Assembly (NCBI RefSeq): GCF_001039355.2 | Contig: NW_019774759.1 | Location: 202,527 to 266,526 of the forward strand | Source: Lingula anatina | Taxonomy: Eukaryota > Brachiopoda > Lingulata > Lingulida > Lingulidae | Length of the DNA stretch: 64,000 nucleotides | Direction of reading: 5' to 3' | Part shown: positions 35,467 through 47,470 of the stretch, piece after piece | How the letters are laid out: each line of letters starts with the position of its first letter | Position numbering within the stretch: the first letter of the stretch is position 1 | Program-made: the position numbers and the translations under genes | The notes under the pieces: model-generated | Told to the model about the DNA's origin: nothing | The model's input: only the letters and a program-made list of their open reading frames with translations | The model's database searches: none

Positions 35467-37656
35467 CTTGCAGACCTCCATCATGGCAGTGGAGTTTGAT
35501 GGAGGTGTAGTTATTGGGGCAGATTCTAGGACAACAACTGGGTGAGTTAATAATTACAGTCAGATGTCCTGCTGACACTAAAATTTATGTGTTAGCTTCC
35601 CTGTTTATGTTAGAGATGTACTAACCCATGAAATGTAAAGATGTATGTACTAGTAACCTCACCTCCCCAAGTCCCACAATTCTATAAAGCCAATTAAGCT
35701 GTTTTCTTGTAATAAGGGTTAGATTCATCTGCTTGTATGACAACAATCACGTTACAACCAGAAGCATTTAATGAAAATCATTAAATGTTCCAATTTAAAA
35801 AATAAATAATGTCTGAAAATGTTCTTTTCCTTTCTCAGAGCCTACATTGCTAACAGAGTGACCGACAAATTAACCAAAGTGACAGACCACATCTACTGCT
35901 GTCGTTCAGGGTCGGCAGCCGACACTCAGGCCATTGCAGACCTTGTAAACTACCATCTGAACTTCCACCAGTGAGTGACTCAGGGTCCCTTTTTGGAATG
36001 TTTCAACATGTGCAAATGCAGATTAGAATCAGCTTTTTGGGTGTCTTTTCAGTATCTTCTTATATATTGTACCATGTTATAGAACACGAAAACAAAAAGA
36101 TAATATTATTTTTGGTCTTAAAGTTAAGAAGATTAATTTAGAAGAATAATCAGCTGAATAAACATACCAATTAATAAATAATTTAATAGATCAATAGATA
36201 AAAGATGTAAAATAGCCTGTGCAATGACTTATACTAATATAATTCCAGAATGGAGCTGGGGGAGGAGCCATTAGTGAAGACAGCAGCCACCAAGTTCAAA
36301 GATTTCTGCTATTACAACAGAGACCAACTGTCTGCTGGGATCATAGTGGCAGGCTGGGATAAACTGAAGGGAGGACAGGTATAACTCTCTGGAAATGACA
36401 TTTGAATAGGGTGCAGCAAGAATAAGTAGATAAGAAAAGGGGCAGTTGTGTGTTTCTAATTAAGAAATAGCACCTTTTTGTTCAGAAATACATTTAACAT
36501 TTATCAGGTGATATATATATATATATATATATAGTATATATTGGTTGATTATGATGATGACCATTTTGTCTTGCTCTGTTACTTGGTGTCAGAAGTGAAA
36601 GGCAGCTATTGATGTATAATTAGTACCAGTTATTCATGTATTTATTTCCAAATGTGCTGTCCCTTGGTGGCATACAACCTAGTTTGTCATTCATTGAGAG
36701 ACGAAAGTCCTTTTATCTGGAAATATCGGATATTTGGGTGCTGTATTTATACCCAGCCCCCTCCCCCCGTATAGAGCTGGGTTCTTTTTGGCATTTGTTT
36801 TTACATATTTATCATCTCTGCATTCATATAGTATTATTCATTAGAAATGGTCAATGTATATTATTATTTATTATTTATTTTCAGGTGTATTCCGTCCCCC
36901 TTGGTGGTATGTGTGTACGGCAGCCATTCACTATTGGAGGCTCTGGTAGTACATATGTATATGGATATGTGGATAGTACATTTAAGAAAGGCATGACAAA
37001 GGAGGAGTGCCTGGACTTTACTGCTAGAAGTAAGTGCTATAGGGGTTAGGACATTAAATGCAATACTTTCACTATTACTAGTTGGTGTAATGTTTTAAAG
37101 ATCAGTTTTGGGATTATCAGTTGGCTGGTCATTTCAAAAAGGAAAGATGGTGTTGAAGAAACTTGGAAATTTGAAAACATGAGAAGTTTTTAAAATTTAA
37201 GCCACTCCCTTGACAGAAAGGGTTGACTAAAATAATAGTGATATATATGTATTTTGTTGCTTTTGTCTTCTATTTTTAAAATGGAAGACAACCATGGCAT
37301 GATAAAAAATTATATATATATATAAAGATCATAAATCAGCATTGATTTAAGTCGAGTTCATTATATATATAAGTTTTACTGCCCTGACTTAAGCCATGAC
37401 CAAGACTTTGACAGGGGAAAGTAAAGACCTAATGATTGTTAAAGAGGCAGCTCAGTACGAGTCTGACTCATTAATAACTACTAAGTAATGCTTGTAAATA
37501 TTCTTTCTCTGTCCAGCCCTGACTCTAGCCATGCACAGAGACGGGTCCAGTGGTGGTGTGGTACGACTAGCAGCTATCTCAGAGGCAGGAGTAGAGAAGA
37601 AACTTATCAAGGGAAATGAATTACCTAACCTCATGCACGAGTTTGACTACCAGTAA
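34957..37656 (+). CDS. PSMB6: Proteasome subunit beta type-6 (20S core beta1, caspase-like activity)
   Basis: Six exons, 34957-35052, 35474-35541, 35839-35970, 36249-36378, 36885-37029 and 37517-37656 (stop TAA), give 236 residues, close to human PSMB6 (239). This is the N-terminal nucleophile subunit that cleaves after acidic residues. Exon 1 encodes a 32-residue propeptide ending in STG, and exon 2 begins exactly with the catalytic threonine: [20 protein letters not shown]. Conserved blocks follow: [50 protein letters not shown] and [14 protein letters not shown]. All catalytic features (Thr33 = Thr1, Asp, Lys region) appear intact. It is a single copy with no overlap with neighbours. Confidence 0.97.
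35430..35462. repeat. (TA)n microsatellite
   Basis: In PSMB6 intron 1, close to the acceptor of exon 2. A second (TA)n is at about 36510-36532 in intron 4. Confidence 0.9.
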
Positions 37657-39842
37657 ACAGTAACACTGAAGGACAATATAGAATGGATGTTTGTGTCCTG
37701 TTAAATGGAATAAAAACATAACTAGACCACCTGCAGACCATTCTCAATACAGCTAGCCACGTGTACAGAAATGAAATAAAATGAGATAAGAAGTTTGCAT
37801 TTATAAGTTCCAAGTGTCATCAAAGGAAGATATTGAGCATTCTGGTTTCTTAAAATGTGAAATCTGGATTTGATTGTAATCTATGTGAAGTAATGGCAAA
37901 AGCAGTTGAAGGTGTAGATTCACATTGTCTCATTGAGATTCTATGAAGACAGCGAGGAAATACAGACACTGTCAAGTTTTATAAAGGACTGTACTTCATG
38001 CAAAATGATCCTGATGGAATGATCTCACAGGCAAGCTTAGTGTGGGATTTAATAGAATGGTAATTTGTCAACTGTGCAGGAACACAATGTTATGGCAATA
38101 ATGATGTTCCTATTGTTGTAATTTTGGGCACATTTGAAGTTTTTCTCTGTCCAACTCCATCAGAAAGTATACAAGGGACAACAGGGATACTGTCTGAAAG
38201 AAGACTATTTTGGTGATTAATGTAATGGTGAATTAATATAAATCTGAGTGCTAGAGTGCTCTCTATTCATTCAGGAAAATATATTGAATTTGTCAGAGTA
38301 ACTGAGTTTTGTTTTCTTTGTGAATTAATTTTTTCAGACAATAGTTATTTTCATTTGATTTGACTTGATTTTTAACCTTAGGCTAATATAAATTGGGTCT
38401 TGTTATCAGTAATTAAAATTCTGGACACTGCTTCATTTTAAAAGTCATATGTAGATGAAACAAATATTACTTTTCCTTTTTGCTCCTTTTGTGTTTTCAA
38501 GAGTCGTGGATAAAACCCCACAAATTGGAAGAATATCACAATTCAAATCCTGTGACACAAAGAAAAAAGTAACATCACTATATTTTCATCAAAAATAATT
38601 TCTGTCAACAATCATTGTGTGATTGCATAGATAAGAATGATAACAGATCAATTACAAATGAAGAAAAAATGTCTAAATAAAAAAGGACCCTTAAAATCTC
38701 AAAATGCATAGATTAAATAAGTATGGTTACTTCATAATTTTCACATATAAACCCCTTCAACAGACGAGTCTTCTTACAAACCGTTCAACATTTTTTTTCA
38801 TCTTTTTTTGTCCTCTAGAAAACGTTAATTTTTTTCTATCCCATTCAACAGAGAGTAGGGTGACCAATTGCTCCTCACCTTTACTCTTTTCTCTCTAGCA
38901 CAAAATATGTGAGAAAAAGAGTGTCAAAAGGGTGCAAATTAAGTAGACTATTAATATTGCTGATTAAAAAAAATAATGAAATGATCAGAAATAACTTAAG
39001 TACAAAACATTTAAGGTTGGTGTGTTGCTTTGCAAAAATGGGTACTTTCATGCCTCTAAATAATTTTACAAAACGCTACATAAAACTTACCTACTGTAAA
39101 AAAAAAATTAAACATATTTAGTTATTTACTTTGCAAATTAATGGAAATTTGATTAGTTATTTTGATTATTACTAGATCAATACTAGTAGCAATGCTAAAG
39201 CTGGGCAACAAAAAACTTTCAGCCTGTAAAAATGATTAACCTTAATATGAAATAAGTGGGCATGACCATTAAGCTTTGATAATTACATTTTGAATCCATA
39301 CTCGGCTTTGTTACATGTATACAAATTGGCAAAAAGGAAAAAGGGTGTGCTCCATTCTGATGTAATGTACGGCCAGTCCGATAACAAAAGGTGTGGTCAA
39401 CACATCTTATCAGAGGGGGTGTGGCAATCTGTGCCGAAGACAAATTAACCTCCTGGTCCATCGGACCATCAGAGTCTACAAATCTGCTGGTCCCAGGTAA
39501 ACGTTGACAGTGTGCAGTCTACAAACCAGGCATTCGTAGCAGTAAGAGCAAATATGTACAAAATATTACACTAGCTTGACTTCAATTTTACTGGTATTTG
39601 GCACGGCCCACTGTTAATGTGGCAGATTGGTCAGGGTGAACTACTAACATACATGAAGACAGTTTTTGATATAGAATCTAAAAAACCGGTATGGCTAATC
39701 CTCAATTCACATGCTTCCAGAAGCAGGTGTCAAGGGATTAATAATAAAGGGCATTTGGCTGTTCTGACACAAGTGGTTGGTTTATCACATTATCACTGTG
39801 TTATCACAATGACACCACCTTAACATACCAGCACCATGGTGA
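37657..39842. other. Tail-to-tail region between PSMB6 and XXYLT1
   Basis: Contains the 3' UTRs of two convergent genes. No additional exon was recognised. Sequence is AT-rich and non-repetitive, apart from short A/T runs. Confidence 0.5.
37709..37714 (+). terminator. Polyadenylation signal AATAAA, PSMB6
   Basis: First canonical hexamer, 53 bases after the PSMB6 stop. A second one is at 37775-37780. Confidence 0.55.
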
Positions 39843-42109
39843 CTAATCTTCAGGAATGGGGGTATGACAGTTACCATGGTAAACATAAATAGGTCCCTCA
39901 CATTTAAAGTAGAGATCAAACACGCTCTCATAACCCTTGTCTCTCCAGTACTTGCACAACTGACGGTTCCAATTACATGGAAGCACATAGAACAATTCTT
40001 CATGTTCTATACTTATTAGAGTGAAAAAATCCTGATCACCTAAATGACCTTTAAAGCTGTATTTTTTGGTCTGCTCTTCAAGCACCTGTTCGTTGATTAG
40101 TGAGTTGTAATGTTTAGAGTTCCGCATTCGATGTAAGTCTAGCAACAGGACACCGCTGTTGAAACCAGGGAGGCCTTTGGGGGGAGGGTCCCCGACGCGC
40201 GTGCTGGGATTTTCCTGGCGATACTTCCAGAATGTGTGTCTGTAAACGGGCTGTCCCTCGTAAGCAATGCCAATGACATTGTGTTCTTTGAAGTCATTGA
40301 ATTTTTGGTAGAGTTTGGCAATGTCTTCCCTGAACTTGAGGTCAGCATCTAGCATTATCACTCTGTGCATTGTCTCTGGCACAACCCTGAAATAGTATAC
40401 CATGGCACATGGAATAGTTTTCATATCAAAATGACACCGAGTTTAGTTAAATATCATTCATCAAATTTACTATATGTTAAGGCATATGAAATCATTCCAA
40501 AATCAAAATGACAGGTTATGATTTTAAAAAATTATTCTGTAGTGTCACTTTCACAACCATTTTAATTGTTTACTTTGCTGTTTTATTAGTTTTTATATAA
40601 TTAACATCAACTTTTAATCATTAATACTGATAAAGAAGCAACAATTATATCTGTACATTCATATGGCAAAATGTAAATAAATATTATAGTACACAAGAAT
40701 CAATAATTTGGATTTATATTGAATTTTGGGATTAGCCATCTGTAAAACCACCATCGTATGCTTTACCTACCTGTGTATAGCTGCAGAGAGGAAAAAGAGA
40801 CTGTCACTGTAATATGACCCTGGCTTGTAACTAAAATATTTCTGCATAGGCAGCACTATACTGTGTAATTCTTTGGCCATAGTATCAATATCAAGATGAA
40901 CAACCTGAAAAAACAAAGTCAAATCAGAATTACCATCTCAACAAGACAATAAAATGATAAATGTTTACTAGGATAAAGACAATTAAGAGGTGGATATAAT
41001 ATCAGGCGTTATCTCTTTTTGACTTTGTCTTGTTACTCCCCCACACTGTTAGTTCCCTAGCAAAATAATATTATCTGCATCGATACATTCTGCAAATCAG
41101 ACCCCCCTCCCACTACCCCCCCCCCCCCCCCACNNNNNNNNNNNNNNNNNNNNNNNNNNNNNNNNNNNNNNNNNNNNNNNNNNNNNNNNNNNNNNNNNNN
41201 NNNNNNNNNNNNNNNNNNNNNNNNNNNNNNNNNNNNNNNNNNNNNNNNNNNNNNNNNNNNNNNNNNNNNNNNNNNNNNNNNNNNNNNNNNNNNNNNNNNN
41301 NNNNNNNNNNNNNNNNNNCCCCCCCCCCCCCCAACACACACACACATGGACAATACCCTGCACCATTGCGTTCCTTCAATGTTTGTATTACAATTGGAAA
41401 TTTTGTCATTTTTGAGCACACAACGGTATCATTTGACAAGAAAGGGGGGATGGGGGGAGTAACAATGTGGAGATATAAAGGAACGTAGCCTTATATTTTA
41501 TTTTTGCAAATATAGGTTTGCAGCATTGAATTTCACTGAAATGTTGAAATATTGTCACAGCTAGTGTGTGTGTAAATATGTGTGTTTGGGAGAGAGAGAG
41601 AGAGAGAGAGTGAGAGAGAGCGAGAGAGAAGAGGAAGAGGAGAAGGAAGCACGCACCCGGTGTTTCGCTGCGGTACCCGAGTCCACCTCCTTCAGAATCT
41701 TCTCAGCTATTTGCTGGCTGTCCTTGTCTCCAATTATATGGAACGCTAACATCACACTGGAATGCTTCACCAAGGAGGCAACACAGCGACGAAATTTATC
41801 TGCAAGTTGCCAGTTATCTTTGGCTTTCGTGAACGTAATTATAACGTCTATCTCTTCGGGAACAGAGAATTCTAACTCGGAGACTCCTGCCAACGGAGTC
41901 TCTAAAGGCTGACCGTCAGGCTTATGCAGCTGATCTTTGCGATTTTCAAGTCGATCGGAACGATAGAACCGCTCGCTGTCGGTCGTAAATGTTCCAGGGA
42001 ACAGTAATTTGTTGTATATTAAGATGACCAAAACTACAGAGAGAACTCCCAAGAATATGAGAATGTTTTGTGATGTAAACAACCGGCGCATCCCTCCACG
42101 TGGCGCCAT
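39843..42109 (-). CDS. XXYLT1: Xyloside xylosyltransferase 1
   Basis: Three exons on the minus strand: 42109-41657, 40904-40771 and 40386-39843 (stop), giving 376 residues (human about 393). XXYLT1 is an ER type II glycosyltransferase (GT8 fold) that adds the second, outer xylose to xylose-alpha1,3-glucose O-glycans on EGF repeats such as those of Notch. Seen: a short basic N-terminus, membrane anchor at about 15-34, a stem, EEIDVIITFTKAKDN at the start of the fold, HRVIMLDADLKF with the metal-binding DxD at about 209-211, PGFNSGVLLLDLHRMR, GHLGDQDFFTLI and a C-terminal YVYHGNCHTPIPED. The ATG at 42109 is chosen because upstream in-frame sequence has no ATG. Intron 1 holds an assembly gap. 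It is head-to-head with the caspase gene. Confidence 0.94.
41134..41318. other. Assembly gap of 185 N, flanked by poly-C
   Basis: The gap lies in XXYLT1 intron 1 between C runs at about 41117-41131 and 41319-41332, followed by a short (CA)n. The flanks suggest a G/C homopolymer that could not be sequenced through. Open frames drawn across it are meaningless. Confidence 0.98.
41588..41642. repeat. (GA)n-rich microsatellite
   Basis: Impure GA run just inside XXYLT1 intron 1, next to the exon 1 donor. It produces spurious Glu/Arg-rich frames on the plus strand and Ser/Leu-rich frames on the minus strand. Confidence 0.9.
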
Positions 42110-42281
42110 GATGTAAATAAATCTTGTATTCACGTGAGATTTTGCGTGATTGGCCTTTCCTTCCTTAGAGGCCGAATGCGGAATTCCCTACGATAAAAAA
42201 CGCAAGTAAGAGTTATTTTAAAAGTCCTGTTACCGCCCAACAATGCTTACTTTATTATATATTTAACAGATATATTGCATA
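42110..42281. promoter_or_regulatory. Probable bidirectional promoter, XXYLT1 and caspase
   Basis: The interval contains CACGTG at 42131-42136 and ATTGG (inverted CCAAT) at 42149-42153. There is also a strong plus-strand donor GTAAGA at 42206 and an acceptor ending at 42269. This would give a 64-base 5'-UTR intron for the plus-strand transcript. Use as a shared promoter is inferred from head-to-head spacing. Confidence 0.45.
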
Positions 42282-42446
42282 ATGGACGTTATTAAGGATA
42301 ACGTGGCTTTAAATGTATCCCTTGAAGAGGAAACTCCTACTGAAATTTCTCCAAGTTTGCTATCTGGAAGTTTAAAATACGGTGAAAGTTTACTTAGCCT
42401 TTGGAAACAAGTGGTAGCTAAGTTAGTGAAACGCCGAAATAGCTAG
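42282..42446 (+). CDS. Short ORF upstream of the caspase: uORF or N-terminal extension
   Basis: ATG at 42282 opens a 54-codon frame starting MDVIKDNVALNVSLEEE and rich in Ser, Leu and Glu. It lies 12 bases after a plausible acceptor (42261-42269). If a weak donor after codon 43 (CAA|GTGGTA at 42411) joined the acceptor ending at 42630, the frame would continue as SQPSMDKFHRDQ into the caspase. Using the stronger acceptor at 42530, every phase hits a stop, so it would be an upstream ORF. No known domain was recognised. Which case is true cannot be decided here. Confidence 0.25.
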   Translation: MDVIKDNVALNVSLEEETPTEISPSLLSGSLKYGESLLSLWKQVVAKLVKRRNS

Positions 42447-42645
42447 ATACGGCGCATTCTCCATTCTCAGTTTTCCAGTTATGTTATAGTAAATGATTTT
42501 GTCCATTAACAATTAAATCATATATTTCAGGTCAACTAAAAAGAGAACTAGGAAGTGATGTACATTGTACAATCAGGCCATGAGCCAGCTTATCCCTGTT
42601 AAAAAAAAATTAAATAATATATAGAATTCTCAGTCACAGCCCAGT

Positions 42646-43042
42646 ATGGATAAGTTTCATCGTGACCAGATTCGTAAGAATCGACTTGCCCTGATTCAAG
42701 ACATGGAACCGGGGCCAGTTGCAGATTATTTGGTCCAGGAAGGAGTTCTTACTGATGCCATGTTGGAAGATATAGAGGTATATAAGGGCTCATTTCCAGT
42801 GAAACTGTTGTTCTGCATAGATCACTCCAACTTTGTGGGGACTCTTGCTGAATGCAAGCAGATCAAAATGCTTTCTCCTGATGTTGAGTAGAATACGGAA
42901 AAGTGGTGATTATTGGAGAATGTTGGAAACAAGGGGGGGGGGTAATCTGATTGCATTCAGTGAAAATCCTGACAGAGAGTTCCTGTTAGGAATGTGTTTA
43001 AAAATTACTAATAAGTAGTTTATCTTACAAATTGATGCAATA

Positions 43043-43082
<40 letters not shown>

Positions 43083-46000
43083 ACTGCTCAAGGTGAAAAA
43101 GGCTTTAATCCATGCTGAACTTTAAATTAATACTCTGTACAGTTGAATCATGGGAGACAATTTGAGTGATTATATACTTGTATATACACAGTGTTGGTAT
43201 AAAAGATGCTCTGCAGACATTTTGTTCCCAAGCTTAAGGTTAATAATCAAACTTTTCACTCCTGTGTAGTGGTTTTGATTCAAATGTTTCTGTCCATGAG
43301 CTGAAATGAGCACATTCACATACCAGTACACACTTAGCAATACAATTACTTAACCGATAAGATTCTGTCCTTTATTCGTTGACATTTAGGCGGCAAGGAC
43401 AAGGAGGGATAAAGTGTCCAAAATTTTGGATGATATTCCCAGAAGAGGGCCTGGTGCATTTGAACACTTTTACAATGGGCTTATCGAGACAGGTGGGTAA
43501 TCCCTCTGTGTCTCTGGGATAAAATCTTTGATTTGGTTACTAGTATTAGGAAAAAATATTACATATGCACCAAAAAAAAATCCTACACCTACAGAAACTG
43601 AATTAGTAGGAGGGTATTTTTTTTTTTAAATTTGTGTCAGGTTCTTTTCTTAGTTCTGTAAAAATTTTAAATGTGTGCGTGCGTGCATGTGTATGTGTGT
43701 GTCTGATAGATTAGATGATGACTTAGGATATTTGATTATTTTTAGTAATATGAAACTCATTAAAACTGTTTCACTACATTCTCAGTATTTATAACAAAAT
43801 AAACTCATGTTACTCCACTGTTTAGAAAGGAAAAACATATCTGTAAATAACAAAAACATATTTCTGTCATTAGAACAACCGCACCTTGCAGACCTTATAT
43901 GGCCAGATCGTTTGTCACAAACTCGTGCTAAAAGTGCAGGCCGCAGATCTCTGATAGCACAAGTATCTGAGGATAGAGATGATGAAGACGATGATGATAA
44001 ACTCCCTGAAAGTCAGTAAATATATCTCTGTTACTGTGGACTCATATTATACCTGTGGCAGATAACACATGTGGCCACGTTTCTGTTTTTCTGCATTTTA
44101 TTGACCATAGTCCACATTGCTTTTTGTTTATGATTTCTTACTCTGCTATACAAAATCTTGTAAAAATGAGATAGAATTATATCTGTATTAAAGTATTGTA
44201 ACTATATTATGAATCTAATTGATATGCCCATGTTTTTAGTGATCTGTGTAATAAAAGTTATGAAGTTTCACTAGTACAATTGCATGTCCTATAATGTGCC
44301 TTGTATATTATTTAGTAATACAGTCTCTTAATTCTTTATATGAAGTAGCTTAGAAAGGGTATTAATGTAAACACATTTATTTTCTCAATAAATTATGATT
44401 ATTTCTCCCTCACAATCTTACAGAATTTCCAACTGCAGACATAGCAGACTTTAGTGTGATAGACAAACTTATAGATGTAAAGGATCCTGAACTGAAGGCC
44501 TTGCTGACTAACCCTAAAGAGGTATGTAGGCTGAGAACTGAGAAGAAGCACCAAGCTTTAAGCCCATGGCTTAAATTCTATCGTGTCAAGTCATTGAAAT
44601 ATTCAACATAGCAGTTAACATTCAGGGGACTAAGAAAAGGACAGTTCTTTTTTTCCATTTGAAGTTTCAGACATTAAGAAGTACTGAAAATTGGTAATAA
44701 GTTCAGTACCCATTAACTGTAAGATAGATTTTTCAGAGAGAGGGAAAAAAACACAAACTGACAGATAGGTACAATATTCATCAGTTGACTCTACTTTTGA
44801 CATTGGCAACAAAGAAAGACTGCATGGTTTTTAAATTGTCAATACATCTCTTATTTGGGTAACATTTAGCTCTTTACATATGTTATTATCCATTTTGTGT
44901 GCCAGATCCATGCAACTGGTGATACACATACTTTTGCTGTGTTTTAATTTTTAGAGTACCTATAAAAACTTCTCCCAGCCCAAGGGGAGAGCTGTGATCA
45001 TCAACAATGTGCTGTTTGGTGGCGATAAGGATAGGAAAGGCTCGGAGAAGGATGCCACACAACTACAGCGACTGTTTGAGAAATTGAATTATAAAGTTGT
45101 TCTTCACTCTAACTTGACTGCTGAGGTAGGGTTATGGTTATAAACATATATTAATTTTTTTATTAAGATGAGTGGTCTTCAGTAGCATACAGTCTTGACG
45201 TAAGATGTTTTCATAATTTTACATTTTTTTTTTACTTTGAAGAAAATGCTGGGAATGTTGAAGGAGGAGTCTAAGAACTCAGACCATGCCAGGCACCATT
45301 CCTTCATCCTAATCATCCTCAGTCATGGTGCCAATGATGTCGTTTATGGAACAGACTGGAAGAAATTGTCCATTCCTGTTATAACTGATATTTTCAATGG
45401 GAAGAACTGCCCATTCCTTGTGGACAAACCAAAATTGTTCTTTATTCAAGCTTGTCAAGGAGGTGAGTTTTTAAAATGACCAGTGTTATAATGATAATGA
45501 TATATGATGCAATTTTTATATATAACCAAATGTGATGTCCTAAATTTTTTCTAAAATGGAATGAGTACCTAGATTGTCATATTGGAAAAATTTAAAAGCT
45601 ATATTATTCTTTAAACATATAAATAGATAAGTAGGTCACGTGAAACCGTGTCAGTTTTCATATTGGGGCCTGTATATTATGACATTTTTCTTGTACATTA
45701 CAGAAAATTATGACAAAGGCTCGGGGGACACGCAGGCAGATGGTGGTGACCTTGCTGAGTACTTCAGTAGGCTGGAACTGGCAGGGAGGCAAGAAGAGAG
45801 AACGGACAGCAGTGATGTGTCCGTTCCAACAATGGCGGACATACTAGTTGCTATGGCAACCACACCAGGTGAGGGAATAAGAGAAAAGGTTTCTGATAAT
45901 TAGATTCCTTATGTCTCAACCAGTTACATCGTATAAATTCTGTCTCAGCCAAGAATATCTAGCAAAATCTGTCTCAACCAAGAAAATCTAGCACAATCTG

Positions 46001-47470
46001 TCTCAACAGTGTACTGCTAAGACAGTGTGTCTCAACAGCGTTCATCAAACACAATGTGTCTTGACCAAGTACAGCTAATAATGTGCCTCAATCAATTACA
46101 ACTAACAAAATCTGTCTCAACATCTTACACGATCTGATCTGTCCCAGCCAAATACAGCTTACATAAAACACTCAAATTTCATTTGTCCTTTTTGTTTCAG
46201 ATTATGTTTCCTGGCGCAATGAATCCCTAGGCACTTGGTTTATCATAGCTCTTGTTTATGCAATCAGTAAATATGCCCATAAGTATGATATTTCTCAGAT
46301 ACTCACCAAGGTATTTTATCATTTTTTTTTTTTTATTTGTTGATGACTTTTTGTTTTCAGCTGGGAACATTTGTTAAACGATTAAAGTCATAATAACTCT
46401 TCGTTTTGGCCAAAAATACGATTTTCCTGGAAAAAAACGGCAATTTTCCCGTACTTACCAATGGTCAACGACCCCCTTCCTGCATTCAAAGTTAATCCAG
46501 GGTTTTTTTCCTAAACGTACGTTTTTTTGTTAAAATCTCTTAAGAGATTTTAACTGACGGAGCCCTCTCTCTTACATGGCAGTCATGCGATATCGAGCGA
46601 TAGTTTCTGGTGACCTACTTAAAACCGCGGGAAAAGCAGACAACAACAACACTATATAACAATATTATAAGATTCATAAGATATATTCGTCTTATTGCTC
46701 AAAATGCATTTATATCTACAATGTGTGCAATTCTGGGCTTTTCTTTATCCGACGAACTGTACAAAAACTCGCAACTTACATCTGAGGGTTTCCCGCCAAT
46801 GTTATTTTGGTCTCGATTGAACGCGAGAATCCGCGTGACACCTAAACGTCATTGGCAACGGATGCTCTTGTCGACCGTGAAGAAATGGCATCAAAAGCCC
46901 AAGTGACAAGCACAGATTTTGGTTTTACTACAATAACAGTCGTTTTAGTGGGAAAATGCAATAGAATATATTTCCAGGCGTTGTTTACAATGTATTTCTT
47001 GGGGAATTTTGAATCTCAAAGGAAGAGTTATTATTGCTTTAAATAAGTAAACGAATATCCCCAGTCTATGGGCTATTGGTTTAGGAGCACATGCTAAATA
47101 AACATAGTAGCACACAGTAGGAATCAATAGACCAAAAATATTGAAAATTATGAATATGCAAGGTTGTAGATTTAAAAAAAAAATTACAAAATTAATGTTC
47201 TGAAGAGCAGCCTGAGTGCTTCCTATATAACTACATCATAAGGGTGAGTCTAATGTCTTGGACAGTTATATTCAGTTGTTTTTAAAATATCAGGGAAAAA
47301 TGAATCCAGTGTATTCTGGAAAGTTTCTATGTCTTCTTAATCTCAACTTGTAGGTAAACTACTTGGTAAGCAAAGGAGAGACCATCAAGGGCAAATATCG
47401 TCAAGTTTCACAGTGGAGGAGTTCTCTCCGAAAAAAGTTCTATTTCTTTCCTGGTTTACATCAGAGCTAA
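42646..47470 (+). CDS. CARD-containing initiator-type caspase
   Basis: Nine exons, 42646-42777, 43390-43492, 43874-44011, 44424-44521, 44955-45125, 45243-45462, 45704-45868, 46201-46310 and 47354-47470 (stop TAA), give 417 residues. Caspases are cytosolic Cys proteases that cleave after Asp in apoptosis and immunity. Residues 1 to about 90 look like a CARD (RKNRLALIQDM..LVQEGVLTDAMLEDIE..ARTRRDKVSKILDDIPRRGPGAFEHF), so activation would be by CARD adaptors. An acidic linker (DRDDEDDDDK) follows. The p20 part has the catalytic His in LSHG (about 242) and Cys in QACQG (about 285), as in caspase-8 rather than the common QACRG. The p20/p10 linker has TDSSD, a possible processing site. The p10 part has YVSWRN and ends KKFYFFPG. 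Orthology to caspase-2, -8 or -9 is uncertain. Confidence 0.93.
43044..43080. repeat. Poly-A run
   Basis: About 37 A in caspase intron 1. Confidence 0.9.
45912..46169. repeat. Degenerate minisatellite, about nine units of 27-30 bp
   Basis: Units start TGTCTCAAC and run like TGTCTCAACCAAGTACAGCT followed by AACAAAATC. Starts are visible at 45912, 45941 and then every 27 to 29 bases up to about 46140. Units differ by substitutions and small indels. It fills most of caspase intron 7 (45869-46200). Confidence 0.75.
46529..46554. repeat. Perfect 26-bp palindrome
   Basis: The half-site GTTAAAATCTCTT is followed directly by its reverse complement, with no spacer. A shorter palindrome, AAACGTACGTTT, is at 46513-46524. 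Both are in caspase intron 8 (46311-47353), which shows no extra exon. Confidence 0.85.

Noticed and set aside
36636-37049. 137-residue plus-strand frame starting in PSMB6 intron 4
   Set aside because: Only its end (PSMB6 exon 5) is protein-like; the first part is intron read through with a non-ATG or chance start.
41057-41439. Three minus-strand frames across the N gap
   Set aside because: They consist of unknown residues and homopolymer-coded glycine.
45912-46169. CRISPR-like array
   Set aside because: Units are head-to-tail with no separate conserved repeat and unique spacers; this is a eukaryotic intronic minisatellite.
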